Notes: generated by a model from the sequence alone, not told the origin. A stretch of DNA of 64,000 bases from Azonexus hydrophilus (GCF_001956855.1 NZ_MTHD01000001.1:124001-188000); one strand, 5' to 3'; counted from the stretch's first letter, positions 42,537 through 53,087 are shown. Program-made: numbers and translations.

Positions 42537-43411
42537 TGTGCCAGGGCTTCGCGCAGCAGACGGCGGGTTTCCGGCAGGGAGCGGTCGAGCTGGGCGCGGT
42601 CATCGGCGCTGAGTGCGCGATAGCCACCTTGCCTGGTATTCGTGAAGAACTCCCTGCCTGCCGCGCTTTGTTCGAAGCCGAGCAGTGCCGAGCGGATGGC
42701 ATTCAGTTGATCCTGCTGCATCCGGGGATGGGCGATGTAAAACTGTCCGGGGAAGACGGCAAGTTCGCGCCAGATCACCGCCTTGTCGCGGATTTCCGGC
42801 GGCGACAGCAGCAGGCCAGTGCTGTTGACCAGGGCTGCCCGGGTCTTGCCGATGACCGCGTTCTGGATGGCGCTGGAGTGCGATACGGCACTGACGAAGC
42901 GGTAGTCGCGTCCTTCGATCAAGCCTTCATCGGCCAGCGACAGGGCGCCAAGGATGGCCATCAGCGCACTGCGGTCAGTGACGGCGATCGTGCCGCCACG
43001 TAGTTCCTCGGTCCGGGTCAGCGGTTGTTCTACGGCGGTAACCAGTACGCCGCGGATCGGTTCCTTGTGGACCAGAATCGGCTGGTAGCCGTAGTCCTTG
43101 ATCGCCAGCCAGCCGTAGTGCGGCGCGCTGATCACGATATCGTAAGCGCCATCGCGCAAGCGTCTGAAAAAAGTTGGATAGTCAGGCGCGGTGCGTAACT
43201 GGACGGGTCTCTCCAACTGCTGCTCCAGGCTGCGGACCAGCGGTTCGTGGGTGCGCAGCAGGGTGCGTGTGCTCAGGTAGGGCATCAGCCCCACGGTTAA
43301 GGGCGCGCCGGCGGCCTTCTGGGCGGCAGTGGCAGGTACGGGCAGGGCAAGACCCAGAATGAGGCACAGGCAGCCAATGAACGCGGTCAGATGGTGCACT
43401 CGATACCTCAT
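42533..43411 (-). CDS. PhnD-like periplasmic binding protein (phosphate/phosphonate family)
   Basis: This 292-residue protein starts at 43411 (MRYRVHHLTAFIGCLCLILGLALPVPATA), giving a clear signal peptide. LTVGLMPYLSTRTLLRTHEPLVRSLEQQL, DYPTFFRRLRDGAYDIVISAPHYG and GGTIAVTDRSALMAIL are typical of the PhnD/SsuA-like family. No ABC permease or ATPase is nearby. The gene overlaps the GGDEF-EAL gene by 4 bp. A sensor role that reports a ligand to the membrane protein is inferred from this pairing. The ligand is unknown. Confidence 0.87.
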   Translation of the reverse strand: MRYRVHHLTAFIGCLCLILGLALPVPATAAQKAAGAPLTVGLMPYLSTRTLLRTHEPLVRSLEQQLERPVQLRTAPDYPTFFRRLRDGAYDIVISAPHYGWLAIKDYGYQPILVHKEPIRGVLVTAVEQPLTRTEELRGGTIAVTDRSALMAILGALSLADEGLIEGRDYRFVSAVSHSSAIQNAVIGKTRAALVNSTGLLLSPPEIRDKAVIWRELAVFPGQFYIAHPRMQQDQLNAIRSALLGFEQSAAGREFFTNTRQGGYRALSADDRAQLDRSLPETRRLLREALAQ

Positions 43412-43451
43412 GAATTTGGTGTCAGGAATTATAGCCCTATCAATATCAGGG

Positions 43452-45365
<1,914 letters not shown>

Positions 45366-45405
45366 CAGGGGCCGAATTATAGCGGCGGGCTGCTAGAATT
45401 CCTGC

Positions 45406-46614
45406 ATGATCAAGCAGATTCGCGTCGACCAGCTCAAACCGGGCATGTTCATCCACGACCTCAATTGTGGCTGGCTCGACCATCCTTTCCTGACAAATGC
45501 CTTCCACGTGCGCGACATGGCGACCGTGGACAAGATCATCAAGATCGGCATACGCGAACTGTATATCGACACCATCAAGGGTGCCGATGTCTGGGCGGCG
45601 CCGACGCAAAGCGAGGTCAATGCCGATCTCGAGCGACGGCTGCAGGAGATTGCCGAAAGGAATACCGACAAGCCGATCATCGTCGATCTCAAGGATGAGG
45701 CGGCTCGTGCCCGTCGTCTGCAGGGCGAGGCGAACAAGTTGGTACGCAACATGATGGACGATGTCCGTCTCGGCCAGCAGGTTGAAATCGAGCGTGTCGA
45801 ACCGCTGGTCGAAGGCATGGTTGATTCCATTTTCCGCAATCAGGATGCGTTGCTGCCGCTGGCCCGCCTCAAAAATCACGACGATTACACCTTCCAGCAT
45901 TCGGTCAGTGTCTGTGCGCTGCTTGTTGCTTTTGGCCGTGGGATGAAACTCGATAAGGTGGTGATCCGCGAAATGGCGCTGGGTGGATTGCTGCACGATG
46001 TCGGCAAGGCCCGGATTCCGGATCGCATCCTGAACAAGCCGGGCAAGTTGAGCGAGGATGAGTTCGGTCACATGCAGCACCATGTCGACGAAGGTGTGCT
46101 GCTTTTGCAGCAATCACCCGGCATCAGCGAGATTGCCTTGAAAGTGACGGCCGAACATCACGAGCGTTACGACGGTTCAGGCTATCCCGGCGGGCTGGTT
46201 GAAAAGAACATCTCGTTGTATGGGCAAATGGCATCCATCGTCGACGTTTACGATGCGATCACTTCGGAACGTGTCTATCACAAGGGCATGGCGCCGACGC
46301 AGGCGCTGAAGAAGCTGCTCGAATGGAGCAGTCACCATTTCGATCCCAAGCTGGTGCAGGCTTTCATCCGTTCCATCGGTATCTATCCCAGTGGTTCGCT
46401 GGTCATGCTGGACAGCAAGCGGCTCGGTGTCGTCGTCGAGCAGAACGAGGACAAGCTGCTGGAGCCGGTGATCCGGGTTTTCTATCATGCCGGGCAGCAA
46501 CACTACATCCCGCCGGAAATGATCGACCTGTCGAAGTTCCAGCAGGATCGCATCGCCAGTTTCGAGAGCTTTGAAAAATGGAAAATCGATCCCTATCAGT
46601 GGTTGCCGGGCTGA
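45406..46614 (+). CDS. HD-GYP cyclic di-GMP phosphodiesterase with DUF3391
   Basis: This 402-residue protein starts MIKQIRVDQLKPGMFIHDLN, the DUF3391 opening, followed by an HD-GYP domain from about residue 140. Catalytic residues are intact: HSVSVCALL, LLHDVGKARIPD, HHERYDGSGYPGGL and DVYDAITSERVYH. It should hydrolyse cyclic di-GMP to GMP or pGpG using a metal pair. It overlaps the next gene by 37 bp and precedes a second HD-GYP gene. Confidence 0.93.
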   Translation: MIKQIRVDQLKPGMFIHDLNCGWLDHPFLTNAFHVRDMATVDKIIKIGIRELYIDTIKGADVWAAPTQSEVNADLERRLQEIAERNTDKPIIVDLKDEAARARRLQGEANKLVRNMMDDVRLGQQVEIERVEPLVEGMVDSIFRNQDALLPLARLKNHDDYTFQHSVSVCALLVAFGRGMKLDKVVIREMALGGLLHDVGKARIPDRILNKPGKLSEDEFGHMQHHVDEGVLLLQQSPGISEIALKVTAEHHERYDGSGYPGGLVEKNISLYGQMASIVDVYDAITSERVYHKGMAPTQALKKLLEWSSHHFDPKLVQAFIRSIGIYPSGSLVMLDSKRLGVVVEQNEDKLLEPVIRVFYHAGQQHYIPPEMIDLSKFQQDRIASFESFEKWKIDPYQWLPG

Positions 46615-47153
46615 TCCTCGGCCTGCTGGCCTTGCCGGCAATGGCCGACGAAGCCGACTGGGAAGCACGCCTGAAGCGGGCTGCCGACATGCAGGCCGCG
46701 GCCGACGCAAAACAGAAAACGGCGGAAGCCGCGTTTGCCGAGCAGAACATTGCCTGCCAGGAAAAATTCCTGGTCAATGCCTGCGTCGACAAGGCGCGGC
46801 AGGCGCATTTTGCCGAGACCCGGGAAAGCCGGCGGATGCAGATCGAAGCCAATACAATCGAGCGCGAAGTGAAGCGCGAACAGGCGCAGGCTCGCGAAGC
46901 CCGCCTGGCAGCCGAGGCCGCGCAACGGGCCCGGGAGTATCCGGAGCGGGAGAAATCACTGGCTGAAGAGAGGGCAGTAGCGGATCAGCAGCGTCAGCAG
47001 AAGATCGACGCGAAGGCCGCCAAGGCCGAGGCAGGTGCGCGCCGGAAAGCCGCCAAGGCCGAGGAGCACCAGCGCAAGGTAGCCGAGCACGAAGCACGGG
47101 TGGCTGAACGCAAGGCGCGAGCAGAAGCCAGGGCCGCTCGCGATAAACCATGA
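46578..47153 (+). CDS. secreted coiled-coil protein, function unknown
   Basis: This 191-residue protein has an N-terminal signal peptide (SVVAGLILGLLALPAMADEA). The rest is almost entirely charged helix, rich in Ala, Arg, Glu and Lys (AARREKAxxAEE-like repeats), with two cysteines (IACQEKFLVNACVDKARQ). It shares its first 37 bp with the end of the first HD-GYP gene and ends 13 bp before the second one. Many proteobacteria carry similar short periplasmic coiled-coil proteins of unknown role. A link to the flanking HD-GYP enzymes is suggested by position only. Confidence 0.7.
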   Translation: MENRSLSVVAGLILGLLALPAMADEADWEARLKRAADMQAAADAKQKTAEAAFAEQNIACQEKFLVNACVDKARQAHFAETRESRRMQIEANTIEREVKREQAQAREARLAAEAAQRAREYPEREKSLAEERAVADQQRQQKIDAKAAKAEAGARRKAAKAEEHQRKVAEHEARVAERKARAEARAARDKP

Positions 47154-47166
47154 CGGCGAGCGCCTG

Positions 47167-48369
47167 GTGATTCGCAAGATAGCCATCGGCGAGTTGCAAC
47201 CCGGCATGTATGTCGTGGATGTGCACAAACCCTGGCTGGAGCATACGCTGTGGCGCAGTCGTTTTCCGGTACGCGATCTGGCACATGTCTCCGCGCTGGT
47301 CGATGGTGGCATTACCGAGGTCAGCATCGACACGACGCGTGGGCCGGATATTCCATCGCCAGCACCGACGCTCCGTCGCAGTTCGCCGGAATGGTCGCCG
47401 ATGGAAAAGTCCAGGCCGGCGCCCCGCGTCTCGCTGGGTGAGGAAAGACGCCGCTCGGCGCGACTGCTGCATGATGGAAGCCAGCTGCTCGACGAATTGA
47501 CGCTGGCAGCGCAGGCCGGGCAGCGAGTTGAGGCGGCGCGTCTGGAGCCGATCGTCGGCAAGATGATCGAATCGGTGATCCGGAATCCGGACGCGCTGGT
47601 GCCCCTGGCCCGGCTCAAGCAGATGGATGCCTATGCCAGTGAACACGCGGTGGCGACGGCGGCGCTGATTATCGCACTCGGCCGGCAGCAGGGCATCGCA
47701 GCCCCGGAACTGGAGAAGATGGCACTCGGCACGATGCTCAAGGACATCGGACTGGCGGCCATCGATGCGCGGCTGATCGGCAAGCAGGGACACCTTTCCC
47801 ACTCGGAATACGTGATCGTGCAAAGCCACGTGGAGGAGGGGCTGGCGGTGCTCGAAGCGACTTCAAGCCTGCCCGAAACAACGGTGGCGGTGGTGCTCGA
47901 ACATCACGAACGGTATAACGGCGCCGGCTACCCTTACCGTATGGCTGGCGACGAAATATCGCTGGCCGGCCGGCTGGCTGCCATTGTTGATACCTATGAT
48001 GCGATGACCTCCGACCGTCCTTACCGTGCAGCCCTGTCGCCGACTGTTGCACTCCGTCAGCTCTACGAACAGGGCGGGACCCAGTTCGATCCGGCGCTGG
48101 TGGCCGGTCTGGTGAAGACGCTCGGCATTTACCCGGTCGGGACCCTGGTCCTGCTGGAAAGCGGGCATCTGGCGGTGGTGGAACAGGTGCATGCTGACAA
48201 CCTGCTCAGCCCGGTGGTCAATGTCATCTACCACGCCGGCCGGCGCCAGTACGTTGCACCGGTACAGGTCGACCTGGGGCGCAAAGTGGGCAATCACTAT
48301 GGCCAGATCGTCCGTGCTGAAAGCTTCCAGCGCTGGGGGCTCAGTCCGGAGCGCTGGCAACCAGCCTGA
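47167..48369 (+). CDS. HD-GYP-like protein with degenerate active site
   Basis: This 400-residue protein begins with a GTG at 47167 (MIRKIAIGELQPGMYVVDV, DUF3391). It aligns with the neighbour throughout, including EHHERYNGAGYP and VDTYDAMTSDRPYRAAL. The metal-binding HD motif is replaced: MLKDIGLAAID instead of LLHDVGKARIP, so His is Lys and the next Lys is Leu. The phosphodiesterase should therefore be inactive, and the protein may act as a sensor or partner. A duplication followed by loss is likely. The last 29 bp overlap the convergent mutY. Confidence 0.88.
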   Translation: MIRKIAIGELQPGMYVVDVHKPWLEHTLWRSRFPVRDLAHVSALVDGGITEVSIDTTRGPDIPSPAPTLRRSSPEWSPMEKSRPAPRVSLGEERRRSARLLHDGSQLLDELTLAAQAGQRVEAARLEPIVGKMIESVIRNPDALVPLARLKQMDAYASEHAVATAALIIALGRQQGIAAPELEKMALGTMLKDIGLAAIDARLIGKQGHLSHSEYVIVQSHVEEGLAVLEATSSLPETTVAVVLEHHERYNGAGYPYRMAGDEISLAGRLAAIVDTYDAMTSDRPYRAALSPTVALRQLYEQGGTQFDPALVAGLVKTLGIYPVGTLVLLESGHLAVVEQVHADNLLSPVVNVIYHAGRRQYVAPVQVDLGRKVGNHYGQIVRAESFQRWGLSPERWQPA

Positions 48370-49378
48370 TCAGCTTGCCGATCGGTGTCGGCACGCCGGC
48401 GTCTGCTGCCTTGTTCAGCGCCAACCATTCGCTGCCGGGCTCGCCAACACTCGTTGGCGGCGCGACGCGGCACAGTACCGGTTGCAGCGTCAGCCGGAAA
48501 TGCGTGAACACATGTTTCAAATCGGGCAGTTTCCGGCAGTCGACCGCAGTCAGCCCGCGTGCCGCCAGCACGGTTTCTGGGTCGCCCTCCGGTGGCACTA
48601 GCAGGCCGCCCCAGATGCCGCTTGCCGGTCGGCGCTCAAGCAGCAGGTGGGTGCCGTCGGTGATCAGCACGAAGGTTGATGTGCGTTCGGGAATCGCCGC
48701 CCGTGGCCGCGGCTCCGGCAGTTCCTTCTGGCGTCCGTCACGGCGGGCGACGCAGTTGTCGGCGAACGGGCAGGCCGGGCAGTGCGGCGTGCCGCGCGTG
48801 CATAGCGTCGCGCCAAGATCCATCAAGCCCTGCGTGTAGGCCTCGATGCCGTTCTCTGGCAACAGCGCCTCGGCCAGTTGCCAGAGTTTGCGGTCGATGG
48901 CCGTCGCACCGGGAAAACCGCTGATGCCGAAGACCCGGCACAGCACGCGCTTGACGTTGCCGTCGAGGATTGCCGCCCGCTCGCCGAAACTGAAAGCAGC
49001 GATGGCGGCGGCAGTTGATGGGCCGATGCCCGGCAGTTCCGCCAGTTCGGCAGCGGTTTTCGGGAAAAAACCACCGTGGACCGCAACAATCTGCTGCGCG
49101 CAGCGATGCAGATTGCGCGCCCGGGCGTAATAGCCGAGCCCGGCCCAGTGCTCGACAACGCGCTCGATCGGCGCCGCCGCCAGCACCGCGACATCGGGAA
49201 AACTGGCAAGAAAACGCTGGTAATACGGGATCACCGTCGTCACCTGGGTTTGCTGCAGCATGATCTCCGACAGCCAGACCCGGTAAGGGTCGCGGCTGCC
49301 CTGCCAGGGCAGGTCGTGGCGACCGGCAACCTGTTGCCAGGCAATCAGGCGTTGGGCAAAGCTTTGTTCTTTCGGCAA
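48341..49378 (-). CDS. mutY: A/G-specific adenine DNA glycosylase
   Basis: The 345-residue reading from a TTG at 49378 (LPKEQSFAQRLIAWQQ) is the best start I can find; the ORF continues upstream without an ATG, and a GTG at 49433 is possible. MutY removes adenine paired with 8-oxoguanine. Features are WLSEIMLQQTQVTTVIPYY, the helix-hairpin-helix LPGIGPSTAAAI, and the cluster C-x6-C-x2-C-x5-C (CTRGTPHCPACPFADNC). A C-terminal NUDIX-like domain (LLERRPASGIWGGLL) checks the damaged base. It is convergent with the HD-GYP gene. Confidence 0.93.
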   Translation of the reverse strand: MPKEQSFAQRLIAWQQVAGRHDLPWQGSRDPYRVWLSEIMLQQTQVTTVIPYYQRFLASFPDVAVLAAAPIERVVEHWAGLGYYARARNLHRCAQQIVAVHGGFFPKTAAELAELPGIGPSTAAAIAAFSFGERAAILDGNVKRVLCRVFGISGFPGATAIDRKLWQLAEALLPENGIEAYTQGLMDLGATLCTRGTPHCPACPFADNCVARRDGRQKELPEPRPRAAIPERTSTFVLITDGTHLLLERRPASGIWGGLLVPPEGDPETVLAARGLTAVDCRKLPDLKHVFTHFRLTLQPVLCRVAPPTSVGEPGSEWLALNKAADAGVPTPIGKLIRLVASAPD

Positions 49379-49441
49379 ATTTCGTCTCGACGCGGGAAGC
49401 GGGAGCCGGGATAATACGGCGTTTTTTCCGTAGTGAACACC

Positions 49442-49933
49442 ATGACCCAGCCGCAAACCGATACCCGCGCCCTGCGCAATGCCCTCGGCCGCTTCGCCAC
49501 CGGCATCGCCATCGTCACGGCGATCGATCCGGACGGTCATCCGATCGGACTGACGGTCAATTCCTTCTCCGCCGTCTCGCTGCAGCCGGCGCTGGTGCTG
49601 TGGTGCCTCGATAATGGCTCGCACAACCTGGAAGCCTTCCGCAAGGCCAGCCACCACGCGATCAACATCCTGTCGGTCGATCAGCAGGATCTGTCCAACC
49701 GCTTCGCCACCTGGCCCGCCGACCGTTTCGTCGGCCTGCCGTGGCAGCCGGGTGCCGGCGGCGCGCCGGTCTTCCCTGATTGCTGTGCGACCTTCGAAGT
49801 CGCCAACGAAACCGCCCATGCCGGTGGCGACCATCTCATCTTTGTCGGTCGTGTCGAGAAATTCAGCGAAGCGCCGGCACTCGCCCCGCTGCTCTTCCAC
49901 GCCGGCCAATATCGCAAGCTCGCCGAAGTCTGA
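49442..49933 (+). CDS. flavin reductase family protein (FMN-binding split barrel)
   Basis: This 163-residue protein starts at 49442 (MTQPQTDTRALRNALGRFATGIAIVTA). The motifs FATGIAIVTAIDPDGHPIGLTVNSFSAVSLQPALVLWCL and the late HAGQYRKL are family hallmarks. Such proteins use NAD(P)H to reduce FMN for a monooxygenase partner or bind flavin themselves. No monooxygenase is nearby, so the partner is unknown. It lies 63 bp after the mutY start, on the opposite strand. Confidence 0.9.
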   Translation: MTQPQTDTRALRNALGRFATGIAIVTAIDPDGHPIGLTVNSFSAVSLQPALVLWCLDNGSHNLEAFRKASHHAINILSVDQQDLSNRFATWPADRFVGLPWQPGAGGAPVFPDCCATFEVANETAHAGGDHLIFVGRVEKFSEAPALAPLLFHAGQYRKLAEV

Positions 49934-49942
49934 GCCTGACGT

Positions 49943-50404
49943 TCAGCTCAGCTTGAGCGCGCGGTCGGACTCGCGCCGGCAGGGCTGATTCGCCGGAATC
50001 GGCAAACTGCCGACGCCTTCATCGCTGGTCCATTGCACCAGCGCTTCACGGATCAACCGGGCTTCCCCGGTGCTCAATTCGTCATTGGCGACAGCAATCT
50101 TCATCATTCCCCTGAGCAGGGTTTGCTGGAGGAAGGGGTAAGTCACCTCGGCCAGTACTCTGGACAGGTCGCCCGCAGTCAACCGCTGGTCCAGGGTGCG
50201 CGTCATCGAGCCGCCCAGTTCCAGATCCTCGTAAAACTCCCGGATCACCACGTCTACCTGGGCGCTATCGATGCCCAAGGCCTGCAGGCAATCATCCTGT
50301 TCGATCAGTGCGTATTCGGCCTCGTCGGCGACACCATCAATCAGCATCCCCAAGGCGAGGATGCGGGCAACTGCTTTCGGACTATTGACCGGGTAAGGAC
50401 GCAT
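49943..50404 (-). CDS. TerB-like helical protein, function unknown
   Basis: This 153-residue protein starts at 50404 after AGGAG. It is predicted to be all helical. AVARILALGMLIDGVADEAEYALIEQDDCLQALGI and MMKIAVANDELSTGEARLIREAL resemble the paired repeats of the TerB/DjlA-like fold, where acidic residues bind metal in some members. Close relatives are uncharacterised. It lies alone between a flavin reductase and tRNA-Gly. Confidence 0.6.
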   Translation of the reverse strand: MRPYPVNSPKAVARILALGMLIDGVADEAEYALIEQDDCLQALGIDSAQVDVVIREFYEDLELGGSMTRTLDQRLTAGDLSRVLAEVTYPFLQQTLLRGMMKIAVANDELSTGEARLIREALVQWTSDEGVGSLPIPANQPCRRESDRALKLS

Positions 50405-50641
50405 GAAGGACTCCTGTTCTGATGGTTGCGAGGAACGCCACGACACATTGGCGCGGCACCTTGTGTCATGGCTTTCATGGCGTTTTGTCCGGTACCAGCC
50501 TTTAAGGTTCCTGCCTGGCAATCATCGGTACGCGGCTCCCATGCATTGTTACAAACGGCTACCAATTGATTTGAAACCGGTGCGGCTTTGTCTTCTTGCG
50601 CCAGATGTACGAAGCGGACTTTCTCCGCGTGCCGGTAACGA

Positions 50642-50670
50642 TTGAACCGGAAGCGATCTCGGCATAGAAT
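50642..50670 (+). promoter_or_regulatory. sigma-70 promoter of tRNA-Gly
   Basis: TTGAAC (-35) and TAGAAT (-10) are separated by 17 bp. Transcription would start near 50677, about 12 bp before the tRNA. The 284-bp stretch from 50405 to 50688 holds no other recognised feature. Confidence 0.65.
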
Positions 50671-50688
50671 CGCGTCCTTGCCGCCCGA

Positions 50689-50762
50689 GCGGGCGTCGTA
50701 TAATGGTAATACCCTAGCTTCCCAAGCTAGAGCCGTGGGTTCGATTCCCATCGCCCGCTCCA
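50689..50762 (+). tRNA. tRNA-Gly (anticodon CCC)
   Basis: This is a 74-nt cloverleaf with encoded CCA. Acceptor stem GCGGGCG/CGCCCGC, anticodon stem CTAGC/GCTAG with loop TTCCCAA (anticodon CCC), T-stem GTGGG/CCCAT-like with loop TTCGATT. All bases fit the bacterial tRNA-Gly(CCC) pattern. Confidence 0.97.
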
Positions 50763-50799
50763 CATCGAATTCAGGCAGGTCGTTGATCTGAAAAAGAAA

Positions 50800-50823
50800 A
50801 AGCCAACCGAGACCGGTTGGCTT
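50800..50823. terminator. bidirectional rho-independent terminator after tRNA-Gly and the LysR gene
   Basis: AAGCCAACC-GAGACC-GGTTGGCTT is flanked by AAAAAGAAA on the left and TTTTTTG on the right. It can end both the tRNA transcript and the convergent lysR transcript. Confidence 0.9.
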
Positions 50824-50831
50824 TTTTGTTG

Positions 50832-51731
50832 TCAATTGATCCCGGCTGCCTGCACAAGTTCGCTCATGAAAGCCTGCGCCGGCAACGACAGCACCTTGCC
50901 TTTCAGATGCACGATCGACCACGGTTGCTGGATCGGGAAATGTTCGACGTCGAGGATGCAGATGCCGTCGTCGGCGGGGTTGGCAGCGAGGGAGTGGCGG
51001 GACAGGATGGACAGGCCGAGGCCGCTGGAGACCAGGTCGCGGATGGCTTCGTTGCTGGCGACGGTCAGGCGCACCTGCAGCGCTTTTTCCAGTTTCTGCA
51101 GGTGGCGGTCGATGGCGGCCCGCGAGCCGGAACCCGGTTCGCGCAGCAGGAAGGATTCACCGGCCAGTTCGTCGAGCGTGCACCGCCGGTCGGCGGCGGG
51201 ATGGCCGAGCGGGGCGATGACGACCAGCGGGTTGTCGAGGAAGGGGCGGACGACGATGTCCATGTCAGTCGGCGGCAGCGACATGATGTAGAGGTCGTCC
51301 TCGTTGCCGCGCATGCGGGCGACGACGCCGGCGCGGTTGGTGATCTCCAGTTGGACGTCGATGTGTGGGTAGCGGCGGCAGAAAGCGCCGAGCATGCGTG
51401 GCAGGAAGTATTTGGCGGTGGTCACCAGCGCCACCCGCAGGCGGCCGCTGTGCATGCCCCAGAGGGCACCGATGGCCGAGTCGAAGCGCGCCCACTCGTC
51501 GTCGAGCGCCCGCACCGTCGCCTGCAGTTCCTCGCCGGCGGCAGTCAGGCGGATGTCGCGGCCGATCTGCTCGAACAGCGGCAGGCCGATTGTTTCGCTC
51601 AGTTGCTTGACCTGGATCGAGACTGCCGGCTGCGTCAGGTGCAGCGTCTCGGCGGCGCGCGAAAAACTGCCGAGGCGGGCGACCGTGGCGAAGGTTTCGA
51701 GCTGGCGCTGGGTGATCTGGCGACGGTTCAT
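50832..51731 (-). CDS. LysR-type transcriptional regulator (CbbR/CmpR-like)
   Basis: This is a 299-residue protein from the ATG at 51731; an upstream TTG would add three residues. The winged HTH is ITQRQLETFATVARLGSFSRAAETLHLTQPAVSIQVKQLSETIG, followed by a substrate-binding co-inducer domain (RVALVTTAKYFLPRMLGAF). The way it opens the co-inducer domain is like that of CbbR-type regulators of carbon fixation. It is divergent from sbtA with a 50-110 bp intergenic space, the usual layout for a LysR protein and its target. The effector is unknown. Confidence 0.9.
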   Translation of the reverse strand: MNRRQITQRQLETFATVARLGSFSRAAETLHLTQPAVSIQVKQLSETIGLPLFEQIGRDIRLTAAGEELQATVRALDDEWARFDSAIGALWGMHSGRLRVALVTTAKYFLPRMLGAFCRRYPHIDVQLEITNRAGVVARMRGNEDDLYIMSLPPTDMDIVVRPFLDNPLVVIAPLGHPAADRRCTLDELAGESFLLREPGSGSRAAIDRHLQKLEKALQVRLTVASNEAIRDLVSSGLGLSILSRHSLAANPADDGICILDVEHFPIQQPWSIVHLKGKVLSLPAQAFMSELVQAAGIN

Positions 51732-51837
51732 ATAAGTCAAAGCAAATGGAAGTTGGCTAAAGTTTAATTGGATTTAATCGATGGCAAAAGGGATAGTCAC
51801 GCCGTCGCGGCTTTTTGCCGCCTGCCGGATTGTCTTC

Positions 51838-52782
51838 ATGCCCTTCGAACCCGTCATTCTCTTCTTCCTGCTCGGCGCGCTGGCCGGGTTGATCCGTTCC
51901 GACCTGCGCATCCCCGCTGTCCTCTACGAGTCGCTGAGCATCTTCCTGCTGCTGGCAATTGGCCTGAAGGGCGGTGTCGAGCTGGCGCGCTATCCGGTCA
52001 GCGAACTGGTATTCGCTGCTGCCTGTGTCGTGCTGGCCGGCGCACTGATCCCGTTGATTGCCTACCCGGTGCTGGCCCGTCTGGGCAAGCTGCCGCGTGC
52101 CGATGCGGCGTCGATTGCCGCGCACTATGGATCGGTCAGCGTCGTTACCTTCGCCGTCGGCAGCACCTACCTGATCGGTCAGGGCGAGGTGGCCGAGGGT
52201 TACCTGACGGTGTTCCTCGTGCTGCTTGAGTTTCCTGCGCTGATGATCGGCATCTGGCTGGCCCGGCGCGGTGCGCCGGGCAGCGACTGGGGCAAGGTGC
52301 TGCACGAGGTGTTTGCCGGCAAGAGCATCGTCCTCCTGCTCGGTGGCCTGGCGATTGGCTGGGTGGCCGGCAGCGAAGACTTGAAGCCGCTCGACAAGCT
52401 TTTCTTCGACCTGTTCAAGGGCATGCTGGCGATCTTCCTGCTCGAAATGGGTCTGGTCGCCGCCAGCCGCATCGGCGATCTGCGCCGGGCCGGTTGGTTC
52501 CTGGCCGGCTTCGCCATCGTCATGCCACTGGTGTCGGCGGCGCTGGGCATCACTACCGGCCTATTGCTCGGCCTGTCGGTCGGCGGCACGACGCTGCTGG
52601 CGACGCTTTACGCCAGTGCTTCCTACATCGCCGCACCGGCGGCGATGCGTATCGCCGTGCCGGAAGCCAATCCGGGCCTGTCGATCGGCGCCGCGCTCGG
52701 CATTACCTTCCCGTTCAACCTGCTGGTCGGCATTCCGGCCTATCATTGGCTGGCCACCACCCTGCATGGAGTCTTCGCATGA
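51838..52782 (+). CDS. sbtA: sodium-dependent bicarbonate permease SbtA-family protein
   Basis: This 314-residue membrane protein (from Met at 51838; an ATG at 51781 adds 19 residues without an obvious ribosome site) has about ten hydrophobic helices. It shows LYESLSIFLLLAIGLKGGVELA, AAHYGSVSVVTFAVGSTYL and ASASYIAAPAAMRIAVPEANPGLSIGAALGITFPFN, signatures of the SbtA/DUF897 family. SbtA imports bicarbonate with sodium in cyanobacteria. The stop overlaps a PII-like gene, matching the known SbtA-SbtB pairing. Confidence 0.9.
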   Translation: MPFEPVILFFLLGALAGLIRSDLRIPAVLYESLSIFLLLAIGLKGGVELARYPVSELVFAAACVVLAGALIPLIAYPVLARLGKLPRADAASIAAHYGSVSVVTFAVGSTYLIGQGEVAEGYLTVFLVLLEFPALMIGIWLARRGAPGSDWGKVLHEVFAGKSIVLLLGGLAIGWVAGSEDLKPLDKLFFDLFKGMLAIFLLEMGLVAASRIGDLRRAGWFLAGFAIVMPLVSAALGITTGLLLGLSVGGTTLLATLYASASYIAAPAAMRIAVPEANPGLSIGAALGITFPFNLLVGIPAYHWLATTLHGVFA

Positions 52783-53087
52783 ACCGCCCGCTGCAAACCC
52801 GCAAGTTGCTGACCATCGTCTGCGAAGCGGCCCTGGAAAAGCGCCTGGAAAAGGAGTTGCCGCAATTCGGCGCACACGGTTACACCATTTCCGATGCCCG
52901 TGGCAGCGGCGCACACGGCCGGCGCGATGCGGCCTGGCCGGCGAGCGCCAACATCCGGGTCGAGGTCTTGTGCGATGAGGCGGTTGCCGAAGCGGTGGTT
53001 CGCCACCTGGAGACGCAGTACTTCACCAGCTACCAGTTGGTTGTTTTTCTGTCGGACGTGCAGGTGCTGCGGGCGGAGAAGTTCTAG
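52779..53087 (+). CDS. PII-like protein, SbtB type
   Basis: This 102-residue protein overlaps the sbtA stop (ATGA). It has the PII-fold pattern: LLTIVCEAALEKRLEKELPQFGAHGYTISDARGSGAHGRRDAAW, where GSGAHG is a typical T-loop start, and NIRVEVLCDEAVAEAVVRHLE. The Tyr51 uridylylation site of GlnB and GlnK is absent, and so is a CGPEGC redox loop at the C terminus. SbtB binds adenine nucleotides and controls SbtA. This one probably regulates the permease encoded just upstream. Confidence 0.85.
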   Translation: MNRPLQTRKLLTIVCEAALEKRLEKELPQFGAHGYTISDARGSGAHGRRDAAWPASANIRVEVLCDEAVAEAVVRHLETQYFTSYQLVVFLSDVQVLRAEKF

